In this document: one piece after another, positions 28,784 to 40,025 of the stretch
Layout of the letters: each line of letters starts with the position of its first letter
Position numbering within the stretch: the stretch's first letter is position 1
Origin: an uncultured Bacteroidota bacterium
GTDB taxonomy: Bacteria > Bacteroidota > Bacteroidia > Flavobacteriales > TMED113
Length of the DNA stretch: 53,660 bases
NCBI GenBank assembly: GCA_902520385.1
Contig: CABYOB010000004.1
Location: forward strand, 1-53,660
Direction: 5' to 3'
Notes under the pieces: model-generated
Databases searched by the model: none
What the model was told of the DNA's origin: nothing
The model's input: only the letters and a program-made list of their open reading frames with translations
Position numbers and translations under genes: made by a program

Positions 28784-29746
28784 ATGTCGTCACAAAAAAA
28801 AATTTTGGTAATAGGGTCAAATGGTCAAATAGGAACTGTTTTAACTAATAAGTTGGGTGAAAAATATGGTTATGAGAACGTTGTGGGCAGTGATTTAAGA
28901 TGCCCTGAAAATCAACCTAAATTTATTTTTGAAGAATGTAGTGTTTTAGATAAGGATCAACTGGGGCTAATAATAAAAAAATATAACATAACAGATGTTT
29001 ATTTGTTGGCTGCATATTTATCTGCAAAAGGTGAAAAAAATGTTAATAAAGCTTGGGATTTAAATATAAATGGATTGCGTCATATTTTAAATTTTGCGAA
29101 AGATAAAAAAATTGAAAAAATATTTTGGCCTAGCTCAATAGCGGTCTTTGGCCCCACTACTCCCAAAAATAATGTTGATCAATATGCTAGAACAGAGCCT
29201 ACTACAATTTATGGTGTTAGTAAATTAGCAGGTGAAAGTTTGTGTAACTATTATTATAATAAGTTTGCAGTTGATGTACGTAGTATAAGGTACCCTGGTT
29301 TAATTGGCTGGGAATCAATGCCCGGAGGAGGAACAACAGATTATGCAGTAGATATATTTCACGCAGCCATTAAAAATGAAGAGTATTTATGTTTTTTATC
29401 AGAAGACAGAAAGCTTCCTATGATGTATATGAATGATGCTATTAAAGCCACAATTGGCATAATGGATGCGCCCTCAGAATTTATAAAAATAAGAACCTCT
29501 TACAATTTATCTTCTTTAAATTTCAGTCCTAAACAAATTGAAGAGGAAATAAAAAAACACATAAGAAATTTTAAAGTATCATATAATCCTGATTTTAGAG
29601 ATCAATTAGCAAAAGACTGGCCACAATCAATCAATGATAATCATGCAAGAAATGATTGGGGATGGGAGCCAAATTTCAATTTACCGCAAATGGTTAATGA
29701 TATTATCTTAAATTTGAAGAATAGATATAAGAAAGAAAAAATTTAA
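28784..29746 (+). CDS. NAD-dependent epimerase/dehydratase, L-threonine 3-dehydrogenase-like
   Basis: 'ILVIGSNGQIGTVLTNKL' Rossmann motif, 'YGVSKLAGE' YxxxK, 'RYPGLI'. Confidence 0.8.
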   Translation: MSSQKKILVIGSNGQIGTVLTNKLGEKYGYENVVGSDLRCPENQPKFIFEECSVLDKDQLGLIIKKYNITDVYLLAAYLSAKGEKNVNKAWDLNINGLRHILNFAKDKKIEKIFWPSSIAVFGPTTPKNNVDQYARTEPTTIYGVSKLAGESLCNYYYNKFAVDVRSIRYPGLIGWESMPGGGTTDYAVDIFHAAIKNEEYLCFLSEDRKLPMMYMNDAIKATIGIMDAPSEFIKIRTSYNLSSLNFSPKQIEEEIKKHIRNFKVSYNPDFRDQLAKDWPQSINDNHARNDWGWEPNFNLPQMVNDIILNLKNRYKKEKI

Positions 29747-31213
29747 ATGCAAACTTTAAAAATATATAATACATTAAGTGGTAATAAAGAGGTGTTTGAG
29801 CCAATTAACCCAGATTCTGTTTCAATGTATGTTTGTGGACCTACGGTATATGGCGAAGGTCATTTAGGTCATGCTCGGCCAGCCATTACATTTGATACAT
29901 TATTTAGGTACTTAAAAATATTAGGCTATAAAGTACGCTATGTTAGAAATATAACTGACGTAGGGCACTTATTAAATGATGCAGATGATGGTGGCGATAA
30001 AATTGGAGAAAAGGCAAAGGCTTTACAATTAGAGCCAATGGAGGTTGCGCATTATTACACAAAAAAATACCATGAATCAATGTATAAACTCAATGTAGAG
30101 AACCCTAGTATTGAACCTTTAGCGTCAGGGCATATAATTGAGCAAATAGAAATGATAAAAAAGATTATTGATAACGGTTTTGGTTATGAGGTGAATGGCT
30201 CTATTTATTTTGATGTGGTAAAATACAATGAGTCTAATGAATATGGAATGCTTTCTAGAAGAAAAATTGAGGATATGCTAGAGAATACAAGAGAATTAGA
30301 TGGGCAGTCAGATAAAAAAAATCAAGTTGATTTTGCTTTATGGAAAAAAGCTTCACCTGAACATATTATGAGATGGCCGTCACCTTGGGGAGATGGTTTT
30401 CCGGGCTGGCACTTAGAATGTTCTGCAATGAGCTGTAAGTATTTAGGTGAAGAGTTTGACATTCATGGTGGTGGTATGGATTTAGTATTTCCTCATCATG
30501 AAGCAGAAATAGCACAATGTTGCGCTGCAAATAATAATAAAGGAGCAAAATATTGGATGCATAATAACATGATTACTATTGGTGGGCAAAAGATGGGGAA
30601 GTCATTAGGCAATTTCATAACTCTAAATGAATTTTTTAATGGCTCTCATGAAAAACTAGATCAAGCCTATCATCCAATGGTAATAAGGTTTTTCCTTTTA
30701 CAGGCTCATTACAGAAGTACAATTGATTTTTCAAATGACGCTTTACAAGCAGCTGAGAAGGGGCTAATAAGATTATTTAATGCGATAAAAACTTTAAATG
30801 AAATTTCACCAAAAGAAAATTCAAATATTGATGTTTCTTCATTTCCAAATAAGTGTGATGATGCAATGAATGATGATTTAAATACACCAATTGTTTTATC
30901 TCACCTGTTTGATTTAGTTAAAGTTATTAATTCCTGCAAAGAGGGCAAACATGATTTGTCGGCTAATGATATAGATTTACTTAAAAATTTACTTAATAAG
31001 TATGTAACAGAAATTTTCGGCCTTCAAAGTATTTTAAAAGAAAACAATTCAACAGACATTAATACATTAATGTCATTTGTTTTAGATCTTCGAAGTCAGT
31101 TGAAGGAAAATAAAGATTGGGCAACAGCAGATAAAATTAGAGATGGTTTAAACGATATAAATATTGAAATTAAAGATACTAAAGATGGCTCTACCTGGGA
31201 TTATAAGAAATAG
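29747..31213 (+). CDS. cysS: Cysteinyl-tRNA synthetase
   Basis: '[21 protein letters not shown]', '[10 protein letters not shown]', '[20 protein letters not shown]', 'KMGKSLGNF'. Confidence 0.96.
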   Translation: MQTLKIYNTLSGNKEVFEPINPDSVSMYVCGPTVYGEGHLGHARPAITFDTLFRYLKILGYKVRYVRNITDVGHLLNDADDGGDKIGEKAKALQLEPMEVAHYYTKKYHESMYKLNVENPSIEPLASGHIIEQIEMIKKIIDNGFGYEVNGSIYFDVVKYNESNEYGMLSRRKIEDMLENTRELDGQSDKKNQVDFALWKKASPEHIMRWPSPWGDGFPGWHLECSAMSCKYLGEEFDIHGGGMDLVFPHHEAEIAQCCAANNNKGAKYWMHNNMITIGGQKMGKSLGNFITLNEFFNGSHEKLDQAYHPMVIRFFLLQAHYRSTIDFSNDALQAAEKGLIRLFNAIKTLNEISPKENSNIDVSSFPNKCDDAMNDDLNTPIVLSHLFDLVKVINSCKEGKHDLSANDIDLLKNLLNKYVTEIFGLQSILKENNSTDINTLMSFVLDLRSQLKENKDWATADKIRDGLNDINIEIKDTKDGSTWDYKK

Positions 31214-32174
31214 TTTTTACTTAATAATATTGTTGTTTTTATTTGCTTGTACAAAAAATCAAAAAAACCAAAAACCAACAGTTAATAATGAAAAAGTTGA
31301 AAAGAAAGTTGATGTGCCTAATTTTAACGCGGACTCAGCTTATTTTTTTGTAGAACAACAAGTTTTATTTGGCCCTAGGGCTCCTAATTCACAAGCACAT
31401 AAAAAATGTGGGAATTATTTAGTTGCTAAATTAGAAGAATATGGAGCAAAAATATTTATACAAGAATCGGTTGAGCAAAGATTTGATGGTGAAAAACTTA
31501 ACATGAAAAATATTATTGGCTCATTTTCTCCAGATAAAAATGAAAGAATATTTCTATGTGCTCATTGGGACTCAAGGTTTATTGCTGATCATGATACAAC
31601 AAGAACAAAAGAAGCTATAGATGGAGCTAATGATGGTGCTAGTGGTGTTGGCGTATTATTAGAAATTGCTAGACAGGCTTCTATTATGAAGCCAGAAATA
31701 GGGGTTGATATTATTTTTTTTGATTTAGAAGACCAAGGTGAAGGTGGAACAGGTGACGTTTTAAGTTGGTGTATTGGATCTCAGTACTGGTCAAAAAAAC
31801 CTCATGTTTCTAATTATAATGCAGAATATGGAATTCTTTTAGATATGGTTGGTGCCCCTGGCGCTATATTTACACAAGAGGCATATTCTGTGGAATATGC
31901 CAAAGAAATTGTAGATAAATATTGGAATCAGGCTATAGAATCAGGATTTTCTGATTACTTTTCTTTTGAACAAACCCCAGGAATAATTGACGACCATTTA
32001 CCTATTAATGAAATATTGAAAATACCTACTATTGATATTATAGAATATGATCCATCAACTGAAAATCATTTTAATAAGTACTGGCATACTCACGGAGATG
32101 GTATGAATAATATTTCAAGGGAGACACTAAAAGCAGTAGGTCAAACTGTAATGGATGCGTTGTATAATGAATAG
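31185..32174 (+). CDS. M28-family metallopeptidase (glutaminyl cyclase-like) lipoprotein
   Basis: Lipobox '[10 protein letters not shown]'; 'FLCAHWDSR', '[18 protein letters not shown]', 'FFDLEDQGE'. ORF-track start is 31164; Met at 31185 gives a better signal peptide; overlaps the cysS 3' end out of frame. Confidence 0.88.
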   Translation: MALPGIIRNSFYLIILLFLFACTKNQKNQKPTVNNEKVEKKVDVPNFNADSAYFFVEQQVLFGPRAPNSQAHKKCGNYLVAKLEEYGAKIFIQESVEQRFDGEKLNMKNIIGSFSPDKNERIFLCAHWDSRFIADHDTTRTKEAIDGANDGASGVGVLLEIARQASIMKPEIGVDIIFFDLEDQGEGGTGDVLSWCIGSQYWSKKPHVSNYNAEYGILLDMVGAPGAIFTQEAYSVEYAKEIVDKYWNQAIESGFSDYFSFEQTPGIIDDHLPINEILKIPTIDIIEYDPSTENHFNKYWHTHGDGMNNISRETLKAVGQTVMDALYNE

Positions 32175-32176
32175 AT

Positions 32177-33529
32177 TTATTTAATATCCCAGGGTTTTGT
32201 TTTAAGAGGATTTAGCCAAGTGTTAGTTTTATAAGTTGAATTAGTAATTTTTGTTAAATCAATATTAGGATCAAATAACAATTGTTTTTCCCTTCCCATG
32301 AAACCAATATTGCATTCTCCGTTAATAATTAAATCAACTGCTACTTTTTCTTGAATTAAGACTTCTATTTTTTTTGCGAATTCAGGTATCATATTAGGGT
32401 AATAAAATAAATTAGTTTTTTGTCGTTCTGTTAAATACACATTAATTTTTTTCCCTTTAAATTCTGCCACTTCCATAGGATCTTCTGCAAGATTAAAAGT
32501 GGACATTATAGTCGAGTTATTTTTAACTAACAGCCTAAATTTAATGATTTCCTGATCGTGTTTTTTATACATGTTTTTTAGTCTCCATGAAAACCTTTGA
32601 CCAATTCCATTATAATCTACATAACCTTCGAAAAAAACATGTCTAAATGGAATAATAATTTGAAAAAATAAAAATACTAGTAATATATATGAAATCTTTT
32701 TATTTAAATGTTGTCGGCTTAATAACCTAGCATTATTTTTTAAAATTTTGCTCTCAATAAACTTAGGGTCTAAAAAAAGAATCAAAGTGCTTATCATGAT
32801 AAATGGAAAAAATCCAATTTCTCCACCTACCAAAATAAAAATTATAAAATTCATTAGGTGGAATAAAATGGCTGCAACAAATCCAATAAAGCGTGTTTTT
32901 TTAATTAATAAAATAGGACCAATGAGTAAATCAAAAAACAGACCTAAATATGCAAAGAAAGGAATGAAAACGGAGGCCTCATTTATTCCAACTTTTGATA
33001 AGATATGTGTCATAGGCTGAATGTCGACCAACCAATAAGGATTTAACTTATTTAATCCTGCAATAAAATAGATTATAATAATTAGCAATTGTAGTGAATA
33101 AAGGTGAAGTTTTGGAATACGAATTTTTTCTGATTTAGAAAATGGTGTTTTTGAAAAAAGTAATAAAAAACAAATGATGGAAATTAAGTAATAATGATTA
33201 TTAAAATAACCTTGACAAAGCAACCATAAGTATGTAAATGAAAATAAGTATATAGTTAACCCAATCCTATAAAACTTATTAGTCATTATGCAAATAGAAC
33301 TAATTAATAGAGATCCATTTAATCCAAAATTCATTAATGTATCATCTAAGGGTTCTAATCCTTTGATAAATGGAAATAAAAAAGTGGGATCTATTATATT
33401 CTTTTGAATAAAACCTATAATAATCCAATATATACTTTGCAATGAAAGGATAAAACCAAAAAAAATTCTAAAAATAGAAATAGAAATCCCAGGAATTTCA
33501 ACACTTAAATAAGAAACTATTTTCTTCAA
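32177..33529 (-). CDS. HTTM / vitamin K-dependent gamma-carboxylase-like membrane protein
   Basis: Multi-TM N-terminal half with 'GLNKLNPYWL' and 'IPFRHVFFEGYVDYNGIGQRFSWRLKNMYK'. Confidence 0.75.
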   Translation of the reverse strand: MKKIVSYLSVEIPGISISIFRIFFGFILSLQSIYWIIIGFIQKNIIDPTFLFPFIKGLEPLDDTLMNFGLNGSLLISSICIMTNKFYRIGLTIYLFSFTYLWLLCQGYFNNHYYLISIICFLLLFSKTPFSKSEKIRIPKLHLYSLQLLIIIIYFIAGLNKLNPYWLVDIQPMTHILSKVGINEASVFIPFFAYLGLFFDLLIGPILLIKKTRFIGFVAAILFHLMNFIIFILVGGEIGFFPFIMISTLILFLDPKFIESKILKNNARLLSRQHLNKKISYILLVFLFFQIIIPFRHVFFEGYVDYNGIGQRFSWRLKNMYKKHDQEIIKFRLLVKNNSTIMSTFNLAEDPMEVAEFKGKKINVYLTERQKTNLFYYPNMIPEFAKKIEVLIQEKVAVDLIINGECNIGFMGREKQLLFDPNIDLTKITNSTYKTNTWLNPLKTKPWDIK

Positions 33530-33583
33530 ATTAATATTTAAAATAAATTATATAACTAATGTATACTTTTTTAATTAAATTTA

Positions 33584-36328
33584 ATGATATACACTATGAT
33601 TACCCAAGGAGAGAAAAAACTTTTTTTATTAGATTCATATGCTTTAATATATAGGGCTTACTTTGCATTTATTAAAAACCCAAGAATAAATTCTAAGGGA
33701 TTAGACACTTCAGCGATTTATGGATACTTAAATAGCTTGTTAGAACTTATTAGAGAGGAAAGGCCAACTCATTTGGCCGCGGTTTTTGATTTAAAAGGAC
33801 CAACTTTCAGACATAAAAAATACCCAGAATATAAAGCAAATAGGGACGCTATGCCAGAAGGTATTTCAGGGGCTATACCCTACATAAAGATGTCTTTAGA
33901 GGCCCTAAATATTCAGCAAGTTTCTTTAGAGGGTTATGAAGCTGATGATGTTATTGGAACTTTAAGTAAACACGCTGACCAAGAAGGTTTTCAAACATAC
34001 ATGATTACACCTGATAAGGATTTTGGCCAGCTAGTAACGGATAATTCTTTTATATATAAACCGGGGACTCGTTTTAGTGGACCAAAAGTGATGGGAAAAA
34101 ATGAAGTTTGTGAAAAATTTGGTTTAAATAGCATTGAACAGTTTATTGATTTTCTGGGAATAATGGGTGACACTTCTGATAATATTCCTGGAGTTTTTGG
34201 AGTTGGTGAAAAAACAGCTCAAAAGTTAATTAATGAATTTGGTTCTATAGAAAAAGTTTATGAAAATATAGATAGCATTAAAGGTAAGCTAAAAGAAAAA
34301 TTAGAGAATTCTAAAGAGAATGCTTTCTTATCTAAAGACTTAGTCACAATTTCTACTGATGCTCCAGTTCAATTTTCATTTAATGATTTTAAAACACAGG
34401 AACCTAATTTTCAAGAAATAGAAAAATTATTCAAAGAATTAGAATTTAATAATATTTTAAATAGAATAAAAAAAATATTTATTCCAACAAATAATAATGA
34501 TCAAAGTCTTGGCAAAAAAACTAATATAGGATTGCAAACCGATTTATTTTCACAAATAAATCAAGATGATTTAAAAATCAATGAATCCAAAGATTATTAT
34601 TCTTCTCATAAAATTATTCAAACCAGTGATGATTTAAATAATTTTAAAAATCAATTAAATGATTATAATCAAATTTCATTTCAATGTTTCAAAAACGACA
34701 AGGAGAATGTCATATTTAGTTTTTCTTTAGACGGAGATACTGTATTTCTTTTGAAGGAAAATCATAATGATATAAACATTGAAATAGTACGAGAGTTCAT
34801 TAAGAACTTATTTATTTTAGATATTGAAAAAATATGTTTTGATGTAAAGAGTTTGTGGAAGATTTTAAATTTGGATTTTGACTTTAATATAAACCAAAAT
34901 TTATTTGATGTTTTATTGGCCGCTTATATAGTAAATCCAGACGACAGAAACAATAATAATGTGTTAATTAAGCGAATTTTAAATATTGACTTAGATCCTA
35001 ACACAAAAAGTATTGAAGAATTAGATCGGTATGTTTCTAACTTAACCGTGTTAAATTTTAGACTTCAATCAAAAATGCTTGACACTTTAAATAACTCCAA
35101 TACAATTGATTTATTTAGAGATATTGAAATGCCACTAACTTTTATTTTATTCCAAATGGAAAAAGAAGGATTCAATATAAATAATAGCACATTGTCAAAT
35201 TTTGCTCAAAAAATTAAATCAGAAATAATAAAAATAAAGGACAACATATTTAAAATTTCAGGAAAAGAATTTAATATATCTTCTCCAAAACAATTAGGGG
35301 AAATTTTATTTGTGGAGTTAAATTTGGATAAAAATGCTAAAAAAACAAAAACAGGACAATTTTCAACTTCAGAGCAAAATTTACAAAGATTAAAAAAAAA
35401 TCATCCTATAATTAAGCTAGTTTTAAAGTATAGATCTCTTGACAAATTACTTTCAACATATGTTGATTCGTTACCAAATTTAGTTAACAAGCAAACGAAA
35501 AAAATACATACCACATTTAATCAGGCAGTAGCTGCAACAGGAAGATTGAGCTCAAAATCTCCTAATCTTCAAAATATCCCTATAAGAACTAAATATGGTC
35601 AAGAAATTAGAAAAGCATTTGTTCCGTCTGTAAATAACATTTTGTTAGCAGCTGATTATTCTCAAATAGAGCTACGTTTAATTGCAGAATTAAGCTCTGA
35701 GCCATCTATGACGCAAGCGTTCTTAGATGATAAAGATATACATGCTATAACAGCATCTAAGTTATTTAATGTTTCTTTTGAAAATGTTACTAGAGAAATG
35801 AGATCAAATGCTAAGACAGTGAATTTTGGAATTATATATGGGGTCTCAGCTTTTGGTTTAAGTCAACAAACAAATTTAAATAGAAAGGAATCGGCAGAAT
35901 TAATTAACACATATTTTGCTCAGTATCAAAAACTCAAATCATATATGAATAATCAGATAGCGCTTGCTAGAGATAATGGCTATGTTGAAACTATTTTAGG
36001 TAGAAGGCGTTATTTAAAGGATATAAATTCTAGAAATGCACTATTAAGAAGTCATGCTGAGAGAAATGCAATCAACGCACCAATTCAAGGTTCAGCGGCA
36101 GATATTATTAAAAAAGCAATGATAGATATTTATAAAGAATTTGATGCATTGAAACTTCAATCAAAAATGATTTTACAAGTTCACGATGAATTAATTTTTG
36201 ATGTTCACAGGAGTGAAAAAGAAATAGTGAAAAAAATTGTGAAAATAAAAATGGAAAATTCACATAAAACTAATATTCCATTAAAAGTAGAATTAGGTTT
36301 TGGGGAAAATTGGTTACAAGCCCATTAG
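33584..36328 (+). CDS. polA: DNA polymerase I
   Basis: 5'-nuclease domain 'LFLLDSYALIYRAYFAF'; polymerase 'ADYSQIELRLIAELS', 'RSNAKTVNFGIIYGVS', 'QVHDELIFDV'. Confidence 0.96.
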   Translation: MIYTMITQGEKKLFLLDSYALIYRAYFAFIKNPRINSKGLDTSAIYGYLNSLLELIREERPTHLAAVFDLKGPTFRHKKYPEYKANRDAMPEGISGAIPYIKMSLEALNIQQVSLEGYEADDVIGTLSKHADQEGFQTYMITPDKDFGQLVTDNSFIYKPGTRFSGPKVMGKNEVCEKFGLNSIEQFIDFLGIMGDTSDNIPGVFGVGEKTAQKLINEFGSIEKVYENIDSIKGKLKEKLENSKENAFLSKDLVTISTDAPVQFSFNDFKTQEPNFQEIEKLFKELEFNNILNRIKKIFIPTNNNDQSLGKKTNIGLQTDLFSQINQDDLKINESKDYYSSHKIIQTSDDLNNFKNQLNDYNQISFQCFKNDKENVIFSFSLDGDTVFLLKENHNDINIEIVREFIKNLFILDIEKICFDVKSLWKILNLDFDFNINQNLFDVLLAAYIVNPDDRNNNNVLIKRILNIDLDPNTKSIEELDRYVSNLTVLNFRLQSKMLDTLNNSNTIDLFRDIEMPLTFILFQMEKEGFNINNSTLSNFAQKIKSEIIKIKDNIFKISGKEFNISSPKQLGEILFVELNLDKNAKKTKTGQFSTSEQNLQRLKKNHPIIKLVLKYRSLDKLLSTYVDSLPNLVNKQTKKIHTTFNQAVAATGRLSSKSPNLQNIPIRTKYGQEIRKAFVPSVNNILLAADYSQIELRLIAELSSEPSMTQAFLDDKDIHAITASKLFNVSFENVTREMRSNAKTVNFGIIYGVSAFGLSQQTNLNRKESAELINTYFAQYQKLKSYMNNQIALARDNGYVETILGRRRYLKDINSRNALLRSHAERNAINAPIQGSAADIIKKAMIDIYKEFDALKLQSKMILQVHDELIFDVHRSEKEIVKKIVKIKMENSHKTNIPLKVELGFGENWLQAH

Positions 36329-36334
36329 GCCTAT

Positions 36335-36562
36335 TTAACTTTTCTTATTAAGAATAGTGTATAAAAATAATAAAGAAGCTATTCCTACAAACGTATTTTG
36401 CCCCAACTTGCCGATAGCTTTAGAAATATTACCAACTACATCCCAGCCAAGAATGGGATCACCAATAATTAATTGTATTGTTATTCCAAAACAAAGAAAA
36501 GAAAATGCAAGTGGTGTAATTTCCTGAATTATCGTGCTGACTTTTTCAAATATATTTTTCAT
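36335..36562 (-). CDS. Small membrane protein, paralogue of 36628..36852
   Basis: 75 aa, hydrophobic; shares G(I)xxQ(L/V)..G......DV(V/I)GNI pattern with its neighbour. Confidence 0.65.
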   Translation of the reverse strand: MKNIFEKVSTIIQEITPLAFSFLCFGITIQLIIGDPILGWDVVGNISKAIGKLGQNTFVGIASLLFLYTILNKKS

Positions 36563-36586
36563 AGAAAATCTTATTTTTTAACTTAA

Positions 36587-36609
36587 AAACCCGCCATAAA
36601 GGCGGGTTT
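36587..36609 (-). terminator. Rho-independent terminator
   Basis: Read on minus strand: aaacccgcc-tttat-ggcgggttt then t-rich. Confidence 0.8.
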
Positions 36610-36627
36610 ATTAAGTAATAATCAAAA

Positions 36628-36852
36628 TTATTTTTTGATTAATGACAGAACAACAATCAGTGTTACTAGTCCAGCAAATCCACCGTTAGCGAAATCTGTA
36701 ACAAATCCTTGGATGTTACCGATTACGTCCATACCAGCACCCATTGCTTCTCCTAATAATACTTGAGCTACTATTCCTAGCCCTAAAAGCGACATGAATA
36801 AGCCAGCTAAGCCAGCTATAAAGTCGCCAAATGATTTAAATACTGAATTCAT
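36628..36852 (-). CDS. Small membrane protein, paralogue of 36335..36562
   Basis: ORF-track start 36882 overlaps a minus-strand -7 box (CAAATTTA, 36880-36887); MNSVFKSF start at 36852 is more plausible. Confidence 0.65.
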   Translation of the reverse strand: MNSVFKSFGDFIAGLAGLFMSLLGLGIVAQVLLGEAMGAGMDVIGNIQGFVTDFANGGFAGLVTLIVVLSLIKK

Positions 36853-37164
36853 AGCATTCGTTTTTTTGGTTAAACATGTCAAATTTATATAGAATGTGCG
36901 ATTTTTCTAAAATATCTACTATTTGATCAAAATATTTCGAAATAAAACTTTTTTCAATTTTACTTTTAATTTTATTTCATATACCTCAGTAAAATAAAGT
37001 TTTAGGAAATATTATTTGTTTTATTTATCAACATCAAATAGTGAATTAAAAAAAATGTGTATAAATATCTAAAAATCAACATGTTAAGGCAATATACGCT
37101 GCAAAAATAATAAGAAATAGAAAAATATCAGAAAAATGTAAATTTTAGTAGTTTAAATGTCGAA

Positions 37165-37848
37165 TTAAGTGTTAATTTCCACGAATTTTTTAATATCCTG
37201 TGTGGATCCAAATAAAATTAAGATGTCATTTTTATCTATTATAGTTTCAGCAGATGGTATGCCAAATATATTGTGGCTAATTTCATCATTTTTAGTTTTA
37301 GACCCCCTCAATATAGTTATTAGATTGAGCCCAAAGTCTTCACGTAATTTAATTTCACCTAATTTATCACCTAATAATTTTTCAGGAGCTTTAATTTCAG
37401 CTATCAAGTAGTTATCTGGAAGTTCAAGGCTAAATAAAATGTTAGGATTTAATAAGCTAGTTGTAATGCTTCTACCAATTTCATCTTCAGGGGAAAGGAT
37501 TTCGGTGATTCCTAGTTTCTTCAGAATCAATCTTTCATTTTCTCCCATTACTCTACTAACAATTCTTTTAATTGATAGTTCAGTTAAAATATTTGCACAT
37601 AATATCATGGATTTAAAATCTTCCCCGATGGCAATAATTACCGCATCCATTTCTTCTATATTTTGATTTATTAAAGCTTGTTTATCTGTTGCGTCTATTG
37701 AAACTGCATATGACACAAACTCTTTAACATGTTCTATTTTATTTATATCCTTATCAATAGCAATTACTTCAGCTCCTTTCTTTGATAAAGTTTTGGCTAT
37801 TGCCATTCCAAATTGACCTAGTCCAATTATTGCAAACTTGTTTTTCAT
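37165..37848 (-). CDS. TrkA/KtrA-type potassium channel regulatory NAD-binding protein
   Basis: 'FAIIGLGQFGMAIAKTLSKKGAEVIAIDKD' RCK_N, C-terminal RCK_C-like. Confidence 0.9.
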   Translation of the reverse strand: MKNKFAIIGLGQFGMAIAKTLSKKGAEVIAIDKDINKIEHVKEFVSYAVSIDATDKQALINQNIEEMDAVIIAIGEDFKSMILCANILTELSIKRIVSRVMGENERLILKKLGITEILSPEDEIGRSITTSLLNPNILFSLELPDNYLIAEIKAPEKLLGDKLGEIKLREDFGLNLITILRGSKTKNDEISHNIFGIPSAETIIDKNDILILFGSTQDIKKFVEINT

Positions 37849-37857
37849 ATTTTAGAT

Positions 37858-39009
37858 TTATTTCAATTTATTAAAAGATTTTGATAAATCATTTATCAAA
37901 TCTTCATGATTTTCTATCCCAACACTAATTCTAACTAAGGAATCTGTAATTTTATTTTTTAATTTTAATTCAGCAGATAAGCTAGCATGTGTCATTGAAG
38001 ATGGGTGAGAAATTAAAGATTCCACTCCACCTAAAGATTCCGCTAGTGTAAATATTTTTAGATTAGATAGAAATTTTTTCACAATACCGAAGTTGTTCTT
38101 TTTTAACTTGAATGATACCATTCCGCCAAAACCTTTCATTTGTTTTTTTGCAACTCTGTGATTTGGATGAGTTTTTAAACCAGGCCAAAAAACTTCTTTT
38201 ACCATTTTATGAGAAGATAAAAATAATGCTATTTTTTTGGCATTAAAGCAATGTTTTTCCATCCTTAGATGCAGTGTTTTGATGCCCCTAAGTGTCAAAA
38301 AACAATCCATAGGCCCAGGTATCCCCCCACAACTTTTTTGAATTAAGTATAACTTGTCAGATAAATATTTTTTATTTGTTATTGCGGCGCCTAGTACTAA
38401 ATCAGAATGCCCTCCCAAATATTTTGTTGCAGAGTGAGTAACAATATCGGCACCCAAGTCAAGGGGTGTTTGTAAATAAGGGCTTGCAAATGTGTTATCA
38501 ACCACAGTTAATATTTTGTGTTTTTGTGAAAAATCAGTTATTTTTTTAATGTCAATTATATTCATCATAGGATTAGATGGGGTTTCTATCCAGATCATTT
38601 TTGTCTTCTTAGTGCATAAATTTTTTAATTCTTTGGTAGATTGCAAATCGGAAAAAATAAATTTAAAATTTTGTCTAGTATATATTTGATTAAAAAGTCT
38701 AAAGGTTCCACCGTAGATATCATTTGAACAAATAATTTCATCACCAGGCTTTAATAATCTTAATATACAATCTATTGCAGCCATTCCACTAGCAAAACAA
38801 TAACCATATTTTCCGTTTTCTAAACTACTTACGTTTTGCTCAAGTGCCTTTCTTGTTGGGTTTGAACTTCTAGAGTATTCATATCCGAGATTTTTTCCCG
38901 GACTTTTTTGAATATATGTAGATGTTTGATATATAGGCGTAATAACAGCTCCAGTAGGTTTTTGGTCTGGTTGTAATCCAGAATGAATTATTTTTGTTCC
39001 AAATTTCAT
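37858..39009 (-). CDS. Cystathionine gamma-synthase / gamma-lyase family PLP enzyme
   Basis: 'YEYSRSSNPTRKALEQ', 'VDNTFASPYLQTPLDLGADIVTHSATKYLGGHSD'. Confidence 0.92.
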   Translation of the reverse strand: MKFGTKIIHSGLQPDQKPTGAVITPIYQTSTYIQKSPGKNLGYEYSRSSNPTRKALEQNVSSLENGKYGYCFASGMAAIDCILRLLKPGDEIICSNDIYGGTFRLFNQIYTRQNFKFIFSDLQSTKELKNLCTKKTKMIWIETPSNPMMNIIDIKKITDFSQKHKILTVVDNTFASPYLQTPLDLGADIVTHSATKYLGGHSDLVLGAAITNKKYLSDKLYLIQKSCGGIPGPMDCFLTLRGIKTLHLRMEKHCFNAKKIALFLSSHKMVKEVFWPGLKTHPNHRVAKKQMKGFGGMVSFKLKKNNFGIVKKFLSNLKIFTLAESLGGVESLISHPSSMTHASLSAELKLKNKITDSLVRISVGIENHEDLINDLSKSFNKLK

Positions 39010-39167
39010 TTTAATTAATCTTATATTGTATATACAAACTAGTGAATCGAATTTATGTTATTAATTACATTTTTGCAAAAGTTTAGACATTAGATTTATT
39101 TAATGATATAGTATTTTTTTATAATGCGAAAATACACTTTTGTATATTGCGACTTAAATATATTTTT

Positions 39168-40025
39168 ATGATTTATTCAATGACAGGTTATGCGGTGAAA
39201 TCGCAAGAAATTTTGAAAGATACAGTAACTATTGAGATTAGATGTTTAAATAGTAAAATGTTCGACTTTAGTTTAAAATGCCCAGAAGTATTTTTTTTAT
39301 TAGAGAATCAAATAAAAAAACTTGCAAAAAAAAACTTAAAAAGAGGGAAAGTAGAAATAAAAATTAAAAAGTCGAATAATAGTCAGTCTTCAGAAAAATT
39401 AGATTTAGTGGAAATAAATAAAAAAATGGCGTATTTAAAAAAAATAAGTCCCAAAAGTTCAAATGAAAAATTACTTGAACTTTCATTATTAATACCAAAA
39501 AGTAATCAACAGAGATCTCATAGAATATCAAGAAATTATCAACAAAAGTTTTTAAAATTAGTAATTAGTGTAATAAAAGAAGTGGTAAGTTATAGAGCTA
39601 ATGAGGGTGAATCTTTAAAAAAAGAATTAATTAATTATGTAAATCAAATTTCAACCCAATTGTCAAAAATAATAAGAAGAGATAAGAAAAGAATAGAGAA
39701 TAAAAGAGCAAAAATAAAAACAAAATTTAAAAGTATCATTAAAACATATGATAAAATAAGACTAGAGGAGGAGGTGATTTATTATTTGGAAAAAATGGAT
39801 ATTTCTGAAGAGATAGTTAGATTAAAACACCATATAAAATTTTTTTTACAAATCATGAATAGCAACAAAGAATTAGGTAAAAAAATTAATTTTTTGACAC
39901 AGGAAATGTTGAGAGAAACTAATACAATTGGCTCAAAATCAAATGATTTTGAATTACAGAAAAGTGTTGTGGAAATAAAAGAAAAATTAGAAAACATCAA
40001 AGAGCAAATTCAAAATGTACTTTAA
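39168..40025 (+). CDS. yicC: YicC family protein (endoribonuclease-related)
   Basis: 'MIYSMTGYAVKS' N-terminus; C-terminal 'LNFLTQEMLREtNTIGSKSNDFELQKSVVEIKEKLENIKEQIQNV'. Start refined from 39147. Confidence 0.88.
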   Translation: MIYSMTGYAVKSQEILKDTVTIEIRCLNSKMFDFSLKCPEVFFLLENQIKKLAKKNLKRGKVEIKIKKSNNSQSSEKLDLVEINKKMAYLKKISPKSSNEKLLELSLLIPKSNQQRSHRISRNYQQKFLKLVISVIKEVVSYRANEGESLKKELINYVNQISTQLSKIIRRDKKRIENKRAKIKTKFKSIIKTYDKIRLEEEVIYYLEKMDISEEIVRLKHHIKFFLQIMNSNKELGKKINFLTQEMLRETNTIGSKSNDFELQKSVVEIKEKLENIKEQIQNVL

